A stretch of 46,329 bases of DNA from an uncultured bacterium. Lineage in GTDB: Bacteria; Bacillota; Clostridia; Lachnospirales; Lachnospiraceae. A program made the translations under genes and the position numbers. The notes beneath the pieces were generated by a model, which saw only the letters and a list, made by a program, of their open reading frames with translations, made no database searches and was not told where the DNA came from. The stretch is taken from NCBI GenBank assembly GCA_947643145.1, contig CANRVD010000016.1:1-46329 (forward strand), written 5' to 3'. This document shows positions 1 to 7,118 of this stretch, piece after piece; position 1 is the first letter of the stretch; each line of letters starts with the position of its first letter.

Positions 1-2
1 CA

Positions 3-128
3 GATACCATGAAAAAGCAATTTACAGAGCAATTTAAGATTATCAACAAGAATTTTGGTGAAGTTTTTAAAGAATTGTTTGGTGGCGGAAAAGCAGAATT
101 AATCTTGTCTGATGAAGAAAATGTATAA
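3..128 (+). pseudogene. smc: SMC chromosome-segregation ATPase, truncated 3' part
   Basis: The frame open from the window edge encodes 41 residues ending in ELFGGGKAELILSDEENV and a TAA stop. This matches the SMC segment where the second coiled-coil arm re-enters the C-terminal head (NFxxVFxELFGGGxAxLxL). Complete SMC proteins continue for well over 100 residues through the ABC signature (LSGGE) and Walker B. Neither is found in any frame before the next gene, so the ATPase head would be incomplete. The 5' part lies outside the window. It may be a remnant of a disrupted or duplicated smc, or a contig-edge artefact. Family assignment is secure; the cause of truncation is not. Confidence 0.7.
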
Positions 129-162
129 AAAAGATATGGATTTTTCATATGATGTGTGATAG

Positions 163-210
163 AATGGCTAGAGTTAACGATTTGAAAAAGTTGTTATCCT
201 AGCCATTTTT
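163..210 (+). terminator. Candidate intrinsic terminator after the SMC remnant
   Basis: A perfect 9-bp inverted repeat, AATGGCTAG at 163-171 and CTAGCCATT at 199-207, is followed by a short T run. The 27-nt loop is long and can pair further inside. It separates the SMC remnant from the corrinoid adenosyltransferase gene. Confidence 0.5.
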
Positions 211-245
211 CGTTAAAGTGGAAGATGGAAAAAGGAGGTAGTTTC

Positions 246-743
246 ATGGAGCGAAGAATTGTGCAGGTGTTTTATGGACCTGGTAAGGGGAAAACATCCG
301 CAGCAGTAGGCCAGTGCATCCGTGCAGCAAGTCTTGGACAATCTGTTATTATTATTCAGTTTTTAAAGGGTAAGGATGCTGAGGAGTTTAACTTTTTGGA
401 AAGGCTGGAGCCGGATATCAAACTATTCCGCTTTGAGAAGGAGAAACAACACTATCGTGATTTACTGGCTTCCCAGCAGAAGGAAGAAAGACAGAATATA
501 CTGAATGGATTTAATTTTGCCAGAAAGGTTTTGGATACTGGTGAATGTGATGTGCTGGTTTTGGATGAGGTACTCGGCCTGCTGGAGCTTGAAATTATTT
601 CTATCGAAGATATTATTCATCTGATTCAGCTGCGGGGTGACTATTGCCGCCTTGTTTTAACAGGGCTGGAGCTTCCGCCGGAGCTTGCCGGATACGCAGA
701 TATCATATCTAAGATAGATTTGGAAAAGGATTTGCTTGGTTAA
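246..743 (+). CDS. cobO: Corrinoid adenosyltransferase (BtuR/CobO/CobP family)
   Basis: This 165-residue protein has the CobO-type P-loop GPGKGKTS at residues 11-18 and a Walker-B-like strand DVLVLDEVLGLLE. The family transfers the adenosyl group of ATP to the cobalt of cob(I)alamin or its precursors in the cytoplasm. An upstream in-frame ATG at 225 lies before the ribosome site. The ATG at 246 sits 7 nt after GGAGG (234-238) and starts right before the conserved RIVQVFYGPGKG, so it is preferred. It is slightly shorter than typical CobO proteins of about 190 residues. No other cobalamin genes are in the window, so it may serve salvage. Confidence 0.85.
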   Translation: MERRIVQVFYGPGKGKTSAAVGQCIRAASLGQSVIIIQFLKGKDAEEFNFLERLEPDIKLFRFEKEKQHYRDLLASQQKEERQNILNGFNFARKVLDTGECDVLVLDEVLGLLELEIISIEDIIHLIQLRGDYCRLVLTGLELPPELAGYADIISKIDLEKDLLG

Positions 744-776
744 AGCAGATTTCACTGGCAGGACAAGCAAAGATTT

Positions 777-807
777 TTGAACGTATTGATTTCAGGATAC
801 ATATAAT
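777..807 (+). promoter_or_regulatory. Weak candidate sigma-A promoter for dapA
   Basis: A perfect -10 TATAAT at 802-807 lies 31 nt before the dapA start. The nearest -35-like hexamer, TTGAAC at 777-782, is 19 bp away, longer than the ideal 17. The -10 is convincing; the -35 is not. Confidence 0.35.
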
Positions 808-837
808 AGAAAACAAAGACACAAGGAGGAGATAGGA

Positions 838-1731
838 ATGTCTATTTTTACAGGCGCGGGTGTAGCATTAATTACACCAATGTATGAGGATGGCTCTATT
901 AATTATGGTGAGATGGAGCGCATTGTAAATGACCAGATTGACAATGGGACAGATGCTATCATTGTATGTGGAACAACTGGCGAAGCATCTACCATGACTC
1001 ATGAAGAGCATATTGAAACGATTAAAATGTGTGTGGATATGACAAAGAAACGCATTCCTGTTATTGCCGGTACCGGGTCAAATTGTACTGCAACTGCTGC
1101 TTATTTATCAAAGGAAGCACAGAAAGCCGGTGCGAATGGACTTTTGGTAGTATCTCCTTATTATAATAAAGCAACACAGAATGGTTTAAAGAAGCACTTC
1201 ATAGAAGTAGCAAAAAATGTCGATATACCGATGATTTTATATAATATTCAGGGACGTACCGGAGTGAATATCCAGCCAAAAACTATTGTAGATTTGGTAA
1301 AAGAGGTTGACAATATCGTTGGGGTAAAGGAAGCATCCGGTGATATTTCACAGATTGCCCTGCTGCTTTCTTTGGCAGAAGGAGATATTGATGTATATTC
1401 CGGCAATGATGACCAGATAGTGCCGATTGTGGCTTTGGGAGGTAAAGGTGTTATTTCTGTATTATCCCATGTAGCGCCACGGGATACACATGATATGGTG
1501 GCAAAATTGATGGCTGGTGATGTGGAAGGAAGCAGGGAACTTCAGTTAAAGTATATTCCTTTATGCAAGGCATTATTTTCTGAAGTGAATCCAATTCCGG
1601 TTAAGGCAGCAATGAATATGATGGGATATCAGGTTGGTTCCTTACGTATGCCGCTTACGGAAATGGAGGATGCGAATAAAGAGATACTTCGTCAGGCAAT
1701 GATTAATGCTGGAATTAAGGTTACAGACTAG
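838..1731 (+). CDS. dapA: 4-hydroxy-tetrahydrodipicolinate synthase
   Basis: This 297-residue TIM-barrel protein condenses pyruvate with aspartate semialdehyde, the first committed step to diaminopimelate, lysine and spore dipicolinate. The active-site set is visible: the GTTGE loop with T46 and T47, Y135 in MILYN, and the Schiff-base lysine K164 in VGVKEASGD. Length is normal for the family. The ATG follows AAGGAGG with good spacing. The stop codon lies inside the terminal repeat of a palindromic element (1727-1946), and a strong terminator follows at 1976-2012. dapB lies downstream but is separated by more than 600 bp of repeat sequence, so the two genes are probably not one simple operon. 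Confidence 0.97.
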   Translation: MSIFTGAGVALITPMYEDGSINYGEMERIVNDQIDNGTDAIIVCGTTGEASTMTHEEHIETIKMCVDMTKKRIPVIAGTGSNCTATAAYLSKEAQKAGANGLLVVSPYYNKATQNGLKKHFIEVAKNVDIPMILYNIQGRTGVNIQPKTIVDLVKEVDNIVGVKEASGDISQIALLLSLAEGDIDVYSGNDDQIVPIVALGGKGVISVLSHVAPRDTHDMVAKLMAGDVEGSRELQLKYIPLCKALFSEVNPIPVKAAMNMMGYQVGSLRMPLTEMEDANKEILRQAMINAGIKVTD

Positions 1732-1946
1732 TACAACGAATATTAAGTAATTGGCAGTTTGACTTGCTTATTTTCCTGATAGCACTACTCCCCAAGCCTC
1801 GACGTAGCCACCGCTACGTTGCTAAGTGCCAGTGGCACTTGTTTAGCAAGGACCGAAGCGGAGCGTAGAACTGCGTTTGTGAAGCAGCACTCTCAGAAAA
1901 ATATTCTGCGTCAAACTATCCAAAACTTAATTTTCGTTGTACTAGT
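1727..1946. repeat. 220-bp palindromic (MITE-like) intergenic element
   Basis: The ends are perfect inverted repeats: ACTAGTACAACGAA at 1727-1740 and its complement at 1933-1946. Pairing continues imperfectly inward (AGTTTGAC, then TGATAGCACTAC against its counterpart). The core holds smaller hairpins: ACGTAGC-cacc-GCTACGT, and AAGTGCCA-g-TGGCACTT enclosed by GCTAA/TTAGC. No open frame of note is present. The size, terminal repeats and lack of coding fit a miniature inverted-repeat element or a long folded 3'-UTR. The left end supplies the dapA stop codon. Confidence 0.7.
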
Positions 1947-1975
1947 TAAATAGACTGCCGGCGAATGGATAGAGG

Positions 1976-2012
1976 GAGAACCGGTAAAGGAAAGGCTGCC
2001 GGTTCTCTTTTT
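1976..2012 (+). terminator. Intrinsic terminator downstream of dapA
   Basis: A 9-bp stem GAGAACCGG / CCGGTTCTC (1976-1984 and 1999-2007) is followed by TTTTT. It lies beyond the palindromic element, so that element would be part of the dapA transcript. Confidence 0.8.
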
Positions 2013-2081
2013 CAATATAGGTACTATTTAATAAAGAAATACGCGTATTCTGATTACTTCGGAAGTTAAGACGAGTAAAAA

Positions 2082-2297
2082 GAGTGAAAAATGAATGTTT
2101 CACTCGGTAAGTTTGTGTCTGCGCATTGCCTGCACAAACATTGCATTATGTGCAGGCAAATACCTCACAGCAACCCTCGCGGCAGTCGCCAAATGCAAAG
2201 GAACTTTCAGTTCCTTGCAAGCTCGCGCTTGGCTCGTTGCTTCGCGGGAATAAAGCAAAGGGGAACGAAGTTCACCTTGTAGAAATGAGGAAAAATA
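2082..2297. repeat. Hairpin-rich intergenic block upstream of dapB
   Basis: Several hairpins lie in a row: GAGTGAAA/TTTCACTC (2082-2105), an 11-bp TTGCCTGCACA/TGTGCAGGCAA (2126-2159), TGCAA-GGAACT/AGTTCC-TTGCA (2194-2219), and AAGG-GAAC/GTTC-CCTT (about 2258-2277). The block ends in AGAAATGAGGAAAAA. A shorter relative sits at 8754-8817 and shares TTGTGTCTGC, ACAAACATTGC and the AGAAATGAGGAAAAA end. Short open frames across the block have no ribosome site or recognisable product. It does not look like the lysine riboswitch. It is best read as a repeated structured element. Confidence 0.55.
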
Positions 2298-2354
2298 CGA
2301 TATTTAGCTGTCGAAGTAATAGGATACGGCTTGGAAGGAAAGGGAAGAACGGAG

Positions 2355-3110
2355 ATGACAAAGATAATTTTAGTTGGATGCAATGGACGAATGGGACAGA
2401 TGATTCATGGTATTGTATCAGAAGATAAAGAAGTAGTGATTGTAGCAGGGGTAGATATTTTGGATAACAAGGACAATGGATATCCTGTGTTTACAGATAT
2501 TTCTGTCTGTGATGTGGAGGCAGATGTTATCATTGACTTTTCTTCTGCTCAGGAAATTGAAAAAAGAATTGATTATGCGGTAGAAAAGCAGATCCCATTG
2601 GTTGAGTGTTCTACCGGACTGTCAGAGGAACAGACAAACTATCTTTTGGAGGCAGGGAAAAAGGTGGCTGTTCTTCGTTCCGCAAATATGTCTGTAGGTA
2701 TAAACCTTTTACTGAAGCTGGTAAAAGAAGCAGCAAAAAAGCTTGGTATGGAAGGATTTGATATTGAAATTGTAGAGAAGCATCATAACCAGAAGTTAGA
2801 TGCACCTTCTGGAACTGCTCTTGCACTGGCAGATTCTATGAATGAAGCAATGGAGGGCCAGTATGAGTATGTATATGACCGTTCTCAGGTTCGGCGTAAA
2901 AGAGGGAAAAAGGAACTTGGAATATCAGCCGTCCGTGGCGGAACGATTGTAGGCGAGCATGATGTGATTTTTGCGGGGACAGATGAGGTTGTCACCTTGT
3001 CCCATTCTGCATATTCCCGTAATGTATTTGCCAAAGGCTCCGTTGTTGCTGCGAAATATATGAATGGAAAGGCTGCCGGTCTGTATGATATGGCAGATGT
3101 ATTATTATAA
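2355..3110 (+). CDS. dapB: 4-hydroxy-tetrahydrodipicolinate reductase
   Basis: This NAD(P)H-dependent reductase acts on the DapA product in the diaminopimelate/lysine pathway. The N-terminal dinucleotide motif VGCNGRMG is at residues 7-14. The family signature EKHHNQKLDAPSGTAL and the C-terminal SRNVFAKGSVVAAKYM are both present. Its 251 residues are normal. A TTG at 2331 in frame would add eight residues, but the ATG at 2355 places the start just before the conserved strand and has a purine-rich GGAAAGGGA about 10 nt upstream. The TAA overlaps the next ATG, implying translational coupling with the membrane protein downstream. Confidence 0.95.
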   Translation: MTKIILVGCNGRMGQMIHGIVSEDKEVVIVAGVDILDNKDNGYPVFTDISVCDVEADVIIDFSSAQEIEKRIDYAVEKQIPLVECSTGLSEEQTNYLLEAGKKVAVLRSANMSVGINLLLKLVKEAAKKLGMEGFDIEIVEKHHNQKLDAPSGTALALADSMNEAMEGQYEYVYDRSQVRRKRGKKELGISAVRGGTIVGEHDVIFAGTDEVVTLSHSAYSRNVFAKGSVVAAKYMNGKAAGLYDMADVLL

Positions 3111-3541
3111 TGTATGTATCTGTTGGAAACATAGCAGATATTGTTTTGGCAATATTTTTTATGATAGAAATACTGCAGGGCAAGAATATGGGACTGGCTT
3201 TACAGGCGGCGCGTTTGGTGGTATTGTTTGTTTCCCTGATTGTTTCGCAGATTCTGTCAGGGATAGTGGGGATTCCCATGTCAGCAGGTTTTTTCTTTGT
3301 AATCCTGTTTGCAGTATTTTGGAAAGCAGCAAAACTTGTAAAGATTGTTGACTGGATTCCAGTGGTGGGAACACTGGACAAACTTGGTGGTGCGGTTGCA
3401 GGATTTTGTACGGCGTTCCTGATTTGTTATTTCCTGTTTTTCTTTCTTGGTACTGTGATACCACAGAGCGTATGGAATGAATGGGGGCTGACGAAAGAGG
3501 TGGTAGATAAGACATATTTGCTTCAGGCATTTTTGCGTTAG
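3110..3541 (+). CDS. CvpA-like integral membrane protein
   Basis: This 143-residue protein has about four hydrophobic segments, with a polar stretch (WKAAKLVKIVDWIPVVGTLDKLGG) before the third. The arrangement of a GxxxG-rich early helix, a loop with a conserved vnrllGa-like segment and a long hydrophobic helix fits the CvpA family (named for colicin V production). The function of that family in Firmicutes is not settled. The start codon overlaps the dapB stop (TAATG), so the two are likely translated together. A second ATG lies at 3114 in another frame. Family call is moderate; membrane location is secure. Confidence 0.65.
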   Translation: MYVSVGNIADIVLAIFFMIEILQGKNMGLALQAARLVVLFVSLIVSQILSGIVGIPMSAGFFFVILFAVFWKAAKLVKIVDWIPVVGTLDKLGGAVAGFCTAFLICYFLFFFLGTVIPQSVWNEWGLTKEVVDKTYLLQAFLR

Positions 3542-3607
3542 TATGGCAGAGATAAATTCTTAAAGAATTAATCTATCTTGCACTGGATTAGATGGAATGG
3601 AAATTTT

Positions 3608-4225
3608 ATGAATAAAGTGAATTATCAGTCAGAGTTAGATAAGATGATTGAAACAATTACAAAAGAAGGAAGAGTACCAACACTTTTGATGCATAGTTGT
3701 TGTGCGCCTTGCAGCAGTTATTGTATCAGTTATCTGGCAGAGTATTTTCGGATTACTATTTTTTATTATAATCCCAATATTTCTCCAGAGGATGAATACC
3801 GGAAAAGAGTACAGGAGCAGATTCGACTGATTCAGGAACTTCCAGTAAAGTATCCGGTTTCTTTTGCGGAAGGAGAATATAGCCCGGATCTTTTTTATGA
3901 GATGGCAGAGGGAATGGAAGAAATACCAGAAGGGGGAAAACGGTGTTTTTCCTGCTATGAAATGCGGCAGAGAGAGGCGGCATATTATGCGAAGGAACAT
4001 GGTTTTGACTTTTTTACAACAACATTATCGGTCAGTCCGCATAAGAACGCACAGAAATTAAATGAAATAGGACTTTGTCTGGCAGAGGAATATCAGATTC
4101 CGTATCTGGTATCTGATTTTAAGAAAAAGGGTGGTTATCTTAAGTCAATTGAGTATTCCAAAGAATACCATTTGTACCGTCAAAACTATTGCGGCTGTGA
4201 ATTTAGCAAAAGAGTTACGCTGTGA
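3608..4225 (+). CDS. queH: Epoxyqueuosine reductase QueH (DUF208)
   Basis: QueH reduces epoxyqueuosine to queuosine in tRNA, as a cobalamin-independent replacement for QueG. The family's cysteines are all visible: C31-C32 and C35 in HSCCAPCSSYC, the GKRCFSCYEMR motif, and the C-terminal NYCGCEFS. The DFFTTTLSVSPHKN segment is also characteristic. Its 205 residues are normal. An upstream TTG at 3578 is in frame, but the ATG at 3608 has GGAATGG 7 nt before it and is preferred. It is preceded by the CvpA-like gene and followed by about 130 bp without a gene. Confidence 0.92.
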   Translation: MNKVNYQSELDKMIETITKEGRVPTLLMHSCCAPCSSYCISYLAEYFRITIFYYNPNISPEDEYRKRVQEQIRLIQELPVKYPVSFAEGEYSPDLFYEMAEGMEEIPEGGKRCFSCYEMRQREAAYYAKEHGFDFFTTTLSVSPHKNAQKLNEIGLCLAEEYQIPYLVSDFKKKGGYLKSIEYSKEYHLYRQNYCGCEFSKRVTL

Positions 4226-4353
4226 ATGGTGACATTATAGGCAGGAAGAGAGGAAACAAAGAGATAAAAATAGTTTTAAGTGTTGGCTGGACTTGAATTA
4301 AGTGCGTATTGTTTTTGGCAGACGTGTCATAACAGTACGGGAATGGAGTGAAA

Positions 4354-4860
4354 ATGTCCGAAATTTGGGATGTATATGATGAAAATGGCAGGAAGACAGG
4401 AAGAACAATGAGACGTGGTGAGCCGCTGCCGGGAGAGTATATGCTCTGTGTTCACGTTTATTTGTATACACCGGAGAAAATGTTTTTGGTGCAAAAGCGT
4501 TCCAGCAGAAAAGAAAGTCATCCTGGTGTATGGGATGTGACAGTTGGTGCGGTTCTGTGTGGGGAAGAAAGCCTGGAGGGAGCAAGAAGGGAGACCTTGG
4601 AGGAGGTCGGTATTGATATCGCTGCCAATGCCAGCGTCAGTTTTATTGGGCGTGTTAAGAAGAGAAAAAGTTTTGCGGATATCTATTTTGTAGAAAAAAA
4701 ATTTGATATAAAAGACTGCATTTTGCAGAAAGAAGAAGTGGAAGCAGTGCGCTTTGTCAATGAGAAGGAGCTTCTCTATCTGCAGGAGCATGACAGACTG
4801 CGGGATGCGGATTATATGAAAGTGATTGCAGGGGCGGTCGGGAAGCTGGAAAGGGTATAG
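4354..4860 (+). CDS. Nudix hydrolase
   Basis: The protein has 168 residues with a complete Nudix box from G65 to I87 (G-x5-E-x7-RE-x2-EE-x-GI, with E71, R79, E80, E83 and E84). The N-terminal region (SEIWDVYDENGRKTG..) and overall layout resemble the isopentenyl-diphosphate isomerase-like/YfcD branch of the superfamily. The natural substrate cannot be read from sequence. A GTG at 4348 is in frame, but it overlaps the GGAG ribosome site that serves the ATG at 4354. The gene ends 3 nt before the 2H phosphoesterase start, so the two are co-transcribed. Confidence 0.88.
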   Translation: MSEIWDVYDENGRKTGRTMRRGEPLPGEYMLCVHVYLYTPEKMFLVQKRSSRKESHPGVWDVTVGAVLCGEESLEGARRETLEEVGIDIAANASVSFIGRVKKRKSFADIYFVEKKFDIKDCILQKEEVEAVRFVNEKELLYLQEHDRLRDADYMKVIAGAVGKLERV

Positions 4861-4863
4861 AAA

Positions 4864-5391
4864 ATGTATCTGATATCAGCATATTTTGATGATGCTACAA
4901 ATAGGAACATAGAGCGCTTTATTTTCAAAATTGCAGAAAAGACGGGAAATACTTTTATGACAGAAAATCATGTGCCGCCGCATATAACGGTTTCTTCACT
5001 GGAGGCACGCAGCACTGGAATTCTGCTTCCGTATGTTTCTAAATTAGAGTCAAAGATTCTCTGTGGGGAGATACAGTTCGTATCAGTCGGCAGCTTTTTT
5101 CCTTATGTGTTATATATGGCTCCTGTTTTAAATGAGTATCTTCAAAATCTATCAGAAACGGTTTATCATGCCATATCAGGGATTGCGGACGTTTCTGTCA
5201 GCAGATATTATAGACCAATGCAGTGGCTGCCACATATAACATTAGGAAAAATATTGACAAATGAACAGATGCGGGAGGCATTTGCTGTTATGCAGGAGGG
5301 GTTTGCGCCTTTTACAGGTAAAATTACAGCAATTGGTCTGGCAAAAGTAAATCCACATGAAGATGTGTGGAGGATGGAGTTGCAAAATTAA
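4864..5391 (+). CDS. 2H phosphoesterase / 2'-5' RNA ligase-like protein
   Basis: This 175-residue protein carries two H-x-T motifs, H40-I-T42 and H124-I-T126, about 84 residues apart. This is the signature of the 2H phosphoesterase superfamily, which includes LigT/ThpR RNA ligases and cyclic phosphodiesterases. Both histidines and threonines are intact, so it is probably active on a 2',3'-cyclic or 2'-5' phosphodiester. The exact substrate is unknown. It sits directly after the Nudix gene with a 3-nt gap. Confidence 0.82.
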   Translation: MYLISAYFDDATNRNIERFIFKIAEKTGNTFMTENHVPPHITVSSLEARSTGILLPYVSKLESKILCGEIQFVSVGSFFPYVLYMAPVLNEYLQNLSETVYHAISGIADVSVSRYYRPMQWLPHITLGKILTNEQMREAFAVMQEGFAPFTGKITAIGLAKVNPHEDVWRMELQN

Positions 5392-5441
5392 GAAGATTTA
5401 GATGCTGCTTTTCCATAGAGTAATAGGAATGTACTGCAAGG

Positions 5442-5468
5442 TAAACAAATGGGAAATAATGACGATAA
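5442..5468 (+). promoter_or_regulatory. Candidate sigma-28 (SigD/FliA-type) promoter
   Basis: TAAA at 5442-5445, a 15-nt spacer and GACGATAA at 5461-5468 match the motility-sigma consensus TAAA-N15-GCCGATAT at the whole -35 and six of eight -10 positions. It lies 50 nt before the DUF6033-type gene. No flagellar gene is in the window, so the link to motility is inference. Confidence 0.4.
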
Positions 5469-5518
5469 ATTATTAAAGAAGAAGTTCGAGCATGTAAAGA
5501 AAAGAGAGGATAACAGGT

Positions 5519-6229
5519 ATGAGTAAAATTGCAGAGTATACAGCATTAAATTATTATAATACGGTACAGCAGAAGAATCAAAAAGAAAGCGGGATAGTGA
5601 GAAACGGACGTACGGACGAGACATCAAAAACGGATAAAACCAGGCAGCCACAGCTTTCCAAAAGGGCACAGAAGCTTTTGGAGAAATTGAGAAAAACTTA
5701 TGACAACATGGATTTTATGGTGGCTGATTTTGACAATGGGGAGGATGCAAAGGCAATTCTTTCCCGTGGCACAAAGGAGTTTTCGGTATTGCTTTCCAGT
5801 GAAGAACTGGAGAAGATGGCTTCTGATGAAACATATGAAAAAGAATATATGGAACGGATTCAGGGAGCGGTCCGTATGTCAGAGCAGATTAATTCAGAGC
5901 ACGGATTTGGCTCTGCTTTGGGAAAAGGTGGTGAAGAGAGCAGGATAACAAAGATGGGCGTTGCTTTTAATAAAGATGGCACCATGACCTATTTTGCTGA
6001 ACTGGAGAAGATGTCAGAGAAGCAGCAGGAAAGAATTGAAAAGGCCAGGGAAGAGCGTGCAGAAGCAGAAAGCAACAGAGGAATACGGGGAATCAATCCT
6101 ATTATCAAGAAAACGACTGTTCAGGCTTCTTCTGCGGAAGAGCTTTTGAAAAAGATAAGTGAGGTTGACTGGAGCAAAGTCAAGGAAGAGAGAAAAGAGG
6201 AAGGCAGCCGGTTTGATTTTTCCATTTAA
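5519..6229 (+). CDS. DUF6033-family protein
   Basis: This 236-residue charged, soluble protein has no signal peptide or membrane helix. The segment LSKRAQKLLEKLRKTYDNMDF followed by VADFDNGEDAKAILSRGTKEF is what I recall as the conserved core of the DUF6033 group, which is frequent in Lachnospiraceae and has no assigned function. The C-terminus is rich in Lys/Glu helices. The ATG follows AGGATAACAGGT, a moderate ribosome site. A possible sigma-28 promoter lies upstream. The next gene encodes another uncharacterised helical protein. Family call rests on memory of the motif, not a search. Confidence 0.65.
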   Translation: MSKIAEYTALNYYNTVQQKNQKESGIVRNGRTDETSKTDKTRQPQLSKRAQKLLEKLRKTYDNMDFMVADFDNGEDAKAILSRGTKEFSVLLSSEELEKMASDETYEKEYMERIQGAVRMSEQINSEHGFGSALGKGGEESRITKMGVAFNKDGTMTYFAELEKMSEKQQERIEKAREERAEAESNRGIRGINPIIKKTTVQASSAEELLKKISEVDWSKVKEERKEEGSRFDFSI

Positions 6230-6340
6230 CCTTTTACAACAAAAAAAGGTCATTTCACTGCATTTCGCTTTATATCGCATATCATTTATCCGAAAAAGAG
6301 ATTGAGAAGTAAATTATATCAAAGCAAGGAGGATAAAATA

Positions 6341-7051
6341 ATGAAAGTAGGTATGTATGAAGCTACTACGCAGGTAGGGCAGATGAACTCGTCACAGACA
6401 GATGCTGTTAGCAGAAGTATTATGAAGCAGATAGCGGATGCCAGACAGCAGTTACAGGAACTTTCTTCCAATAATGAGATGGAAGTGGAAGAAAAAATGA
6501 AGAAACGTCAGGAAATCCAAAAGCAGATTAATGATTTGACCAATCAGTTAAGACAGCATGAAATTGAAATGCGAAAAGAGAAACAACAGGCAAAGGATTA
6601 TTCCATGGAGGATATGCTTGGCGGGGAAAGAAAAGCGGCAGCGGAAGAAGAAAATTATGGCAGTTTTTCTCAGGGAACTATGGAAGGCATGATTGCCGCT
6701 GACTCTGCGTTAAGTCAGGCAAAAATTCAGGGAAGTGTTGCCGCAAGAATGGAAGGCAGGGCCGCAATCATAAAAACAGAGATTAAGCTGGATGGTGAGC
6801 GCGGGAATACGGAAGCAAAGCAGAAGGAGCTTGCTGCTGTTGAAAACGCTGCGACAAATGCAACTGCAACTCAGATGAATATACTTGCGTCTGCCAATAA
6901 ATCGATGAAAGAGGCAGCAGAGGAAGACAATAAGAAAGATGGTAACACAGATGGTAAGGGAGCCGAAGAGGAAAATCTTGGTGTGGAAGCAGCCGAAGCA
7001 GCTTCTTCTATAGAAATGCCATATTATACGCCGGTTGATGTCAGACTGTAG
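6341..7051 (+). CDS. Uncharacterised coiled-coil protein
   Basis: I do not recognise this protein. It has 236 residues, no signal peptide and no membrane helix. Residues about 25-95 form a strongly predicted coiled coil (repeated Gln/Glu/Lys heptads such as EVEEKMKKRQEIQKQINDL). A second Ala-rich helical region follows, and then an acidic low-complexity tail with a short hydrophobic end (EMPYYTPVDVRL). The ATG at 6341 sits 8 nt after AAGGAGG. Earlier in-frame starts lack a ribosome site. It follows the DUF6033-type gene, and the two may work together. Beyond a likely scaffold or filament-like shape, nothing about function can be claimed. Confidence 0.75.
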   Translation: MKVGMYEATTQVGQMNSSQTDAVSRSIMKQIADARQQLQELSSNNEMEVEEKMKKRQEIQKQINDLTNQLRQHEIEMRKEKQQAKDYSMEDMLGGERKAAAEEENYGSFSQGTMEGMIAADSALSQAKIQGSVAARMEGRAAIIKTEIKLDGERGNTEAKQKELAAVENAATNATATQMNILASANKSMKEAAEEDNKKDGNTDGKGAEEENLGVEAAEAASSIEMPYYTPVDVRL

Positions 7052-7063
7052 ATATGTTATACT
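7035..7063 (+). promoter_or_regulatory. Candidate sigma-A promoter for the two-component genes
   Basis: TTGATG (7035-7040), a 17-bp spacer and TATACT (7058-7063) lie 56 nt before the response-regulator start. The -35 overlaps the end of the preceding coding region. Confidence 0.5.
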
Positions 7064-7118
7064 GATTTGCAGAAATGTGATTTTGTAAATCAGGAATCCC
7101 TAAGGAGGCAAACCGGCC

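Noticed and set aside
1732-2354. Lysine riboswitch between dapA and dapB
   Set aside because: The region has many hairpins, but none of the conserved lysine-riboswitch junction sequences were recognised.
2091-2428. Two overlapping open frames upstream of dapB
   Set aside because: They cross the hairpin-rich repeat, lack ribosome sites, show no protein-family pattern, and one overlaps dapB in another frame.
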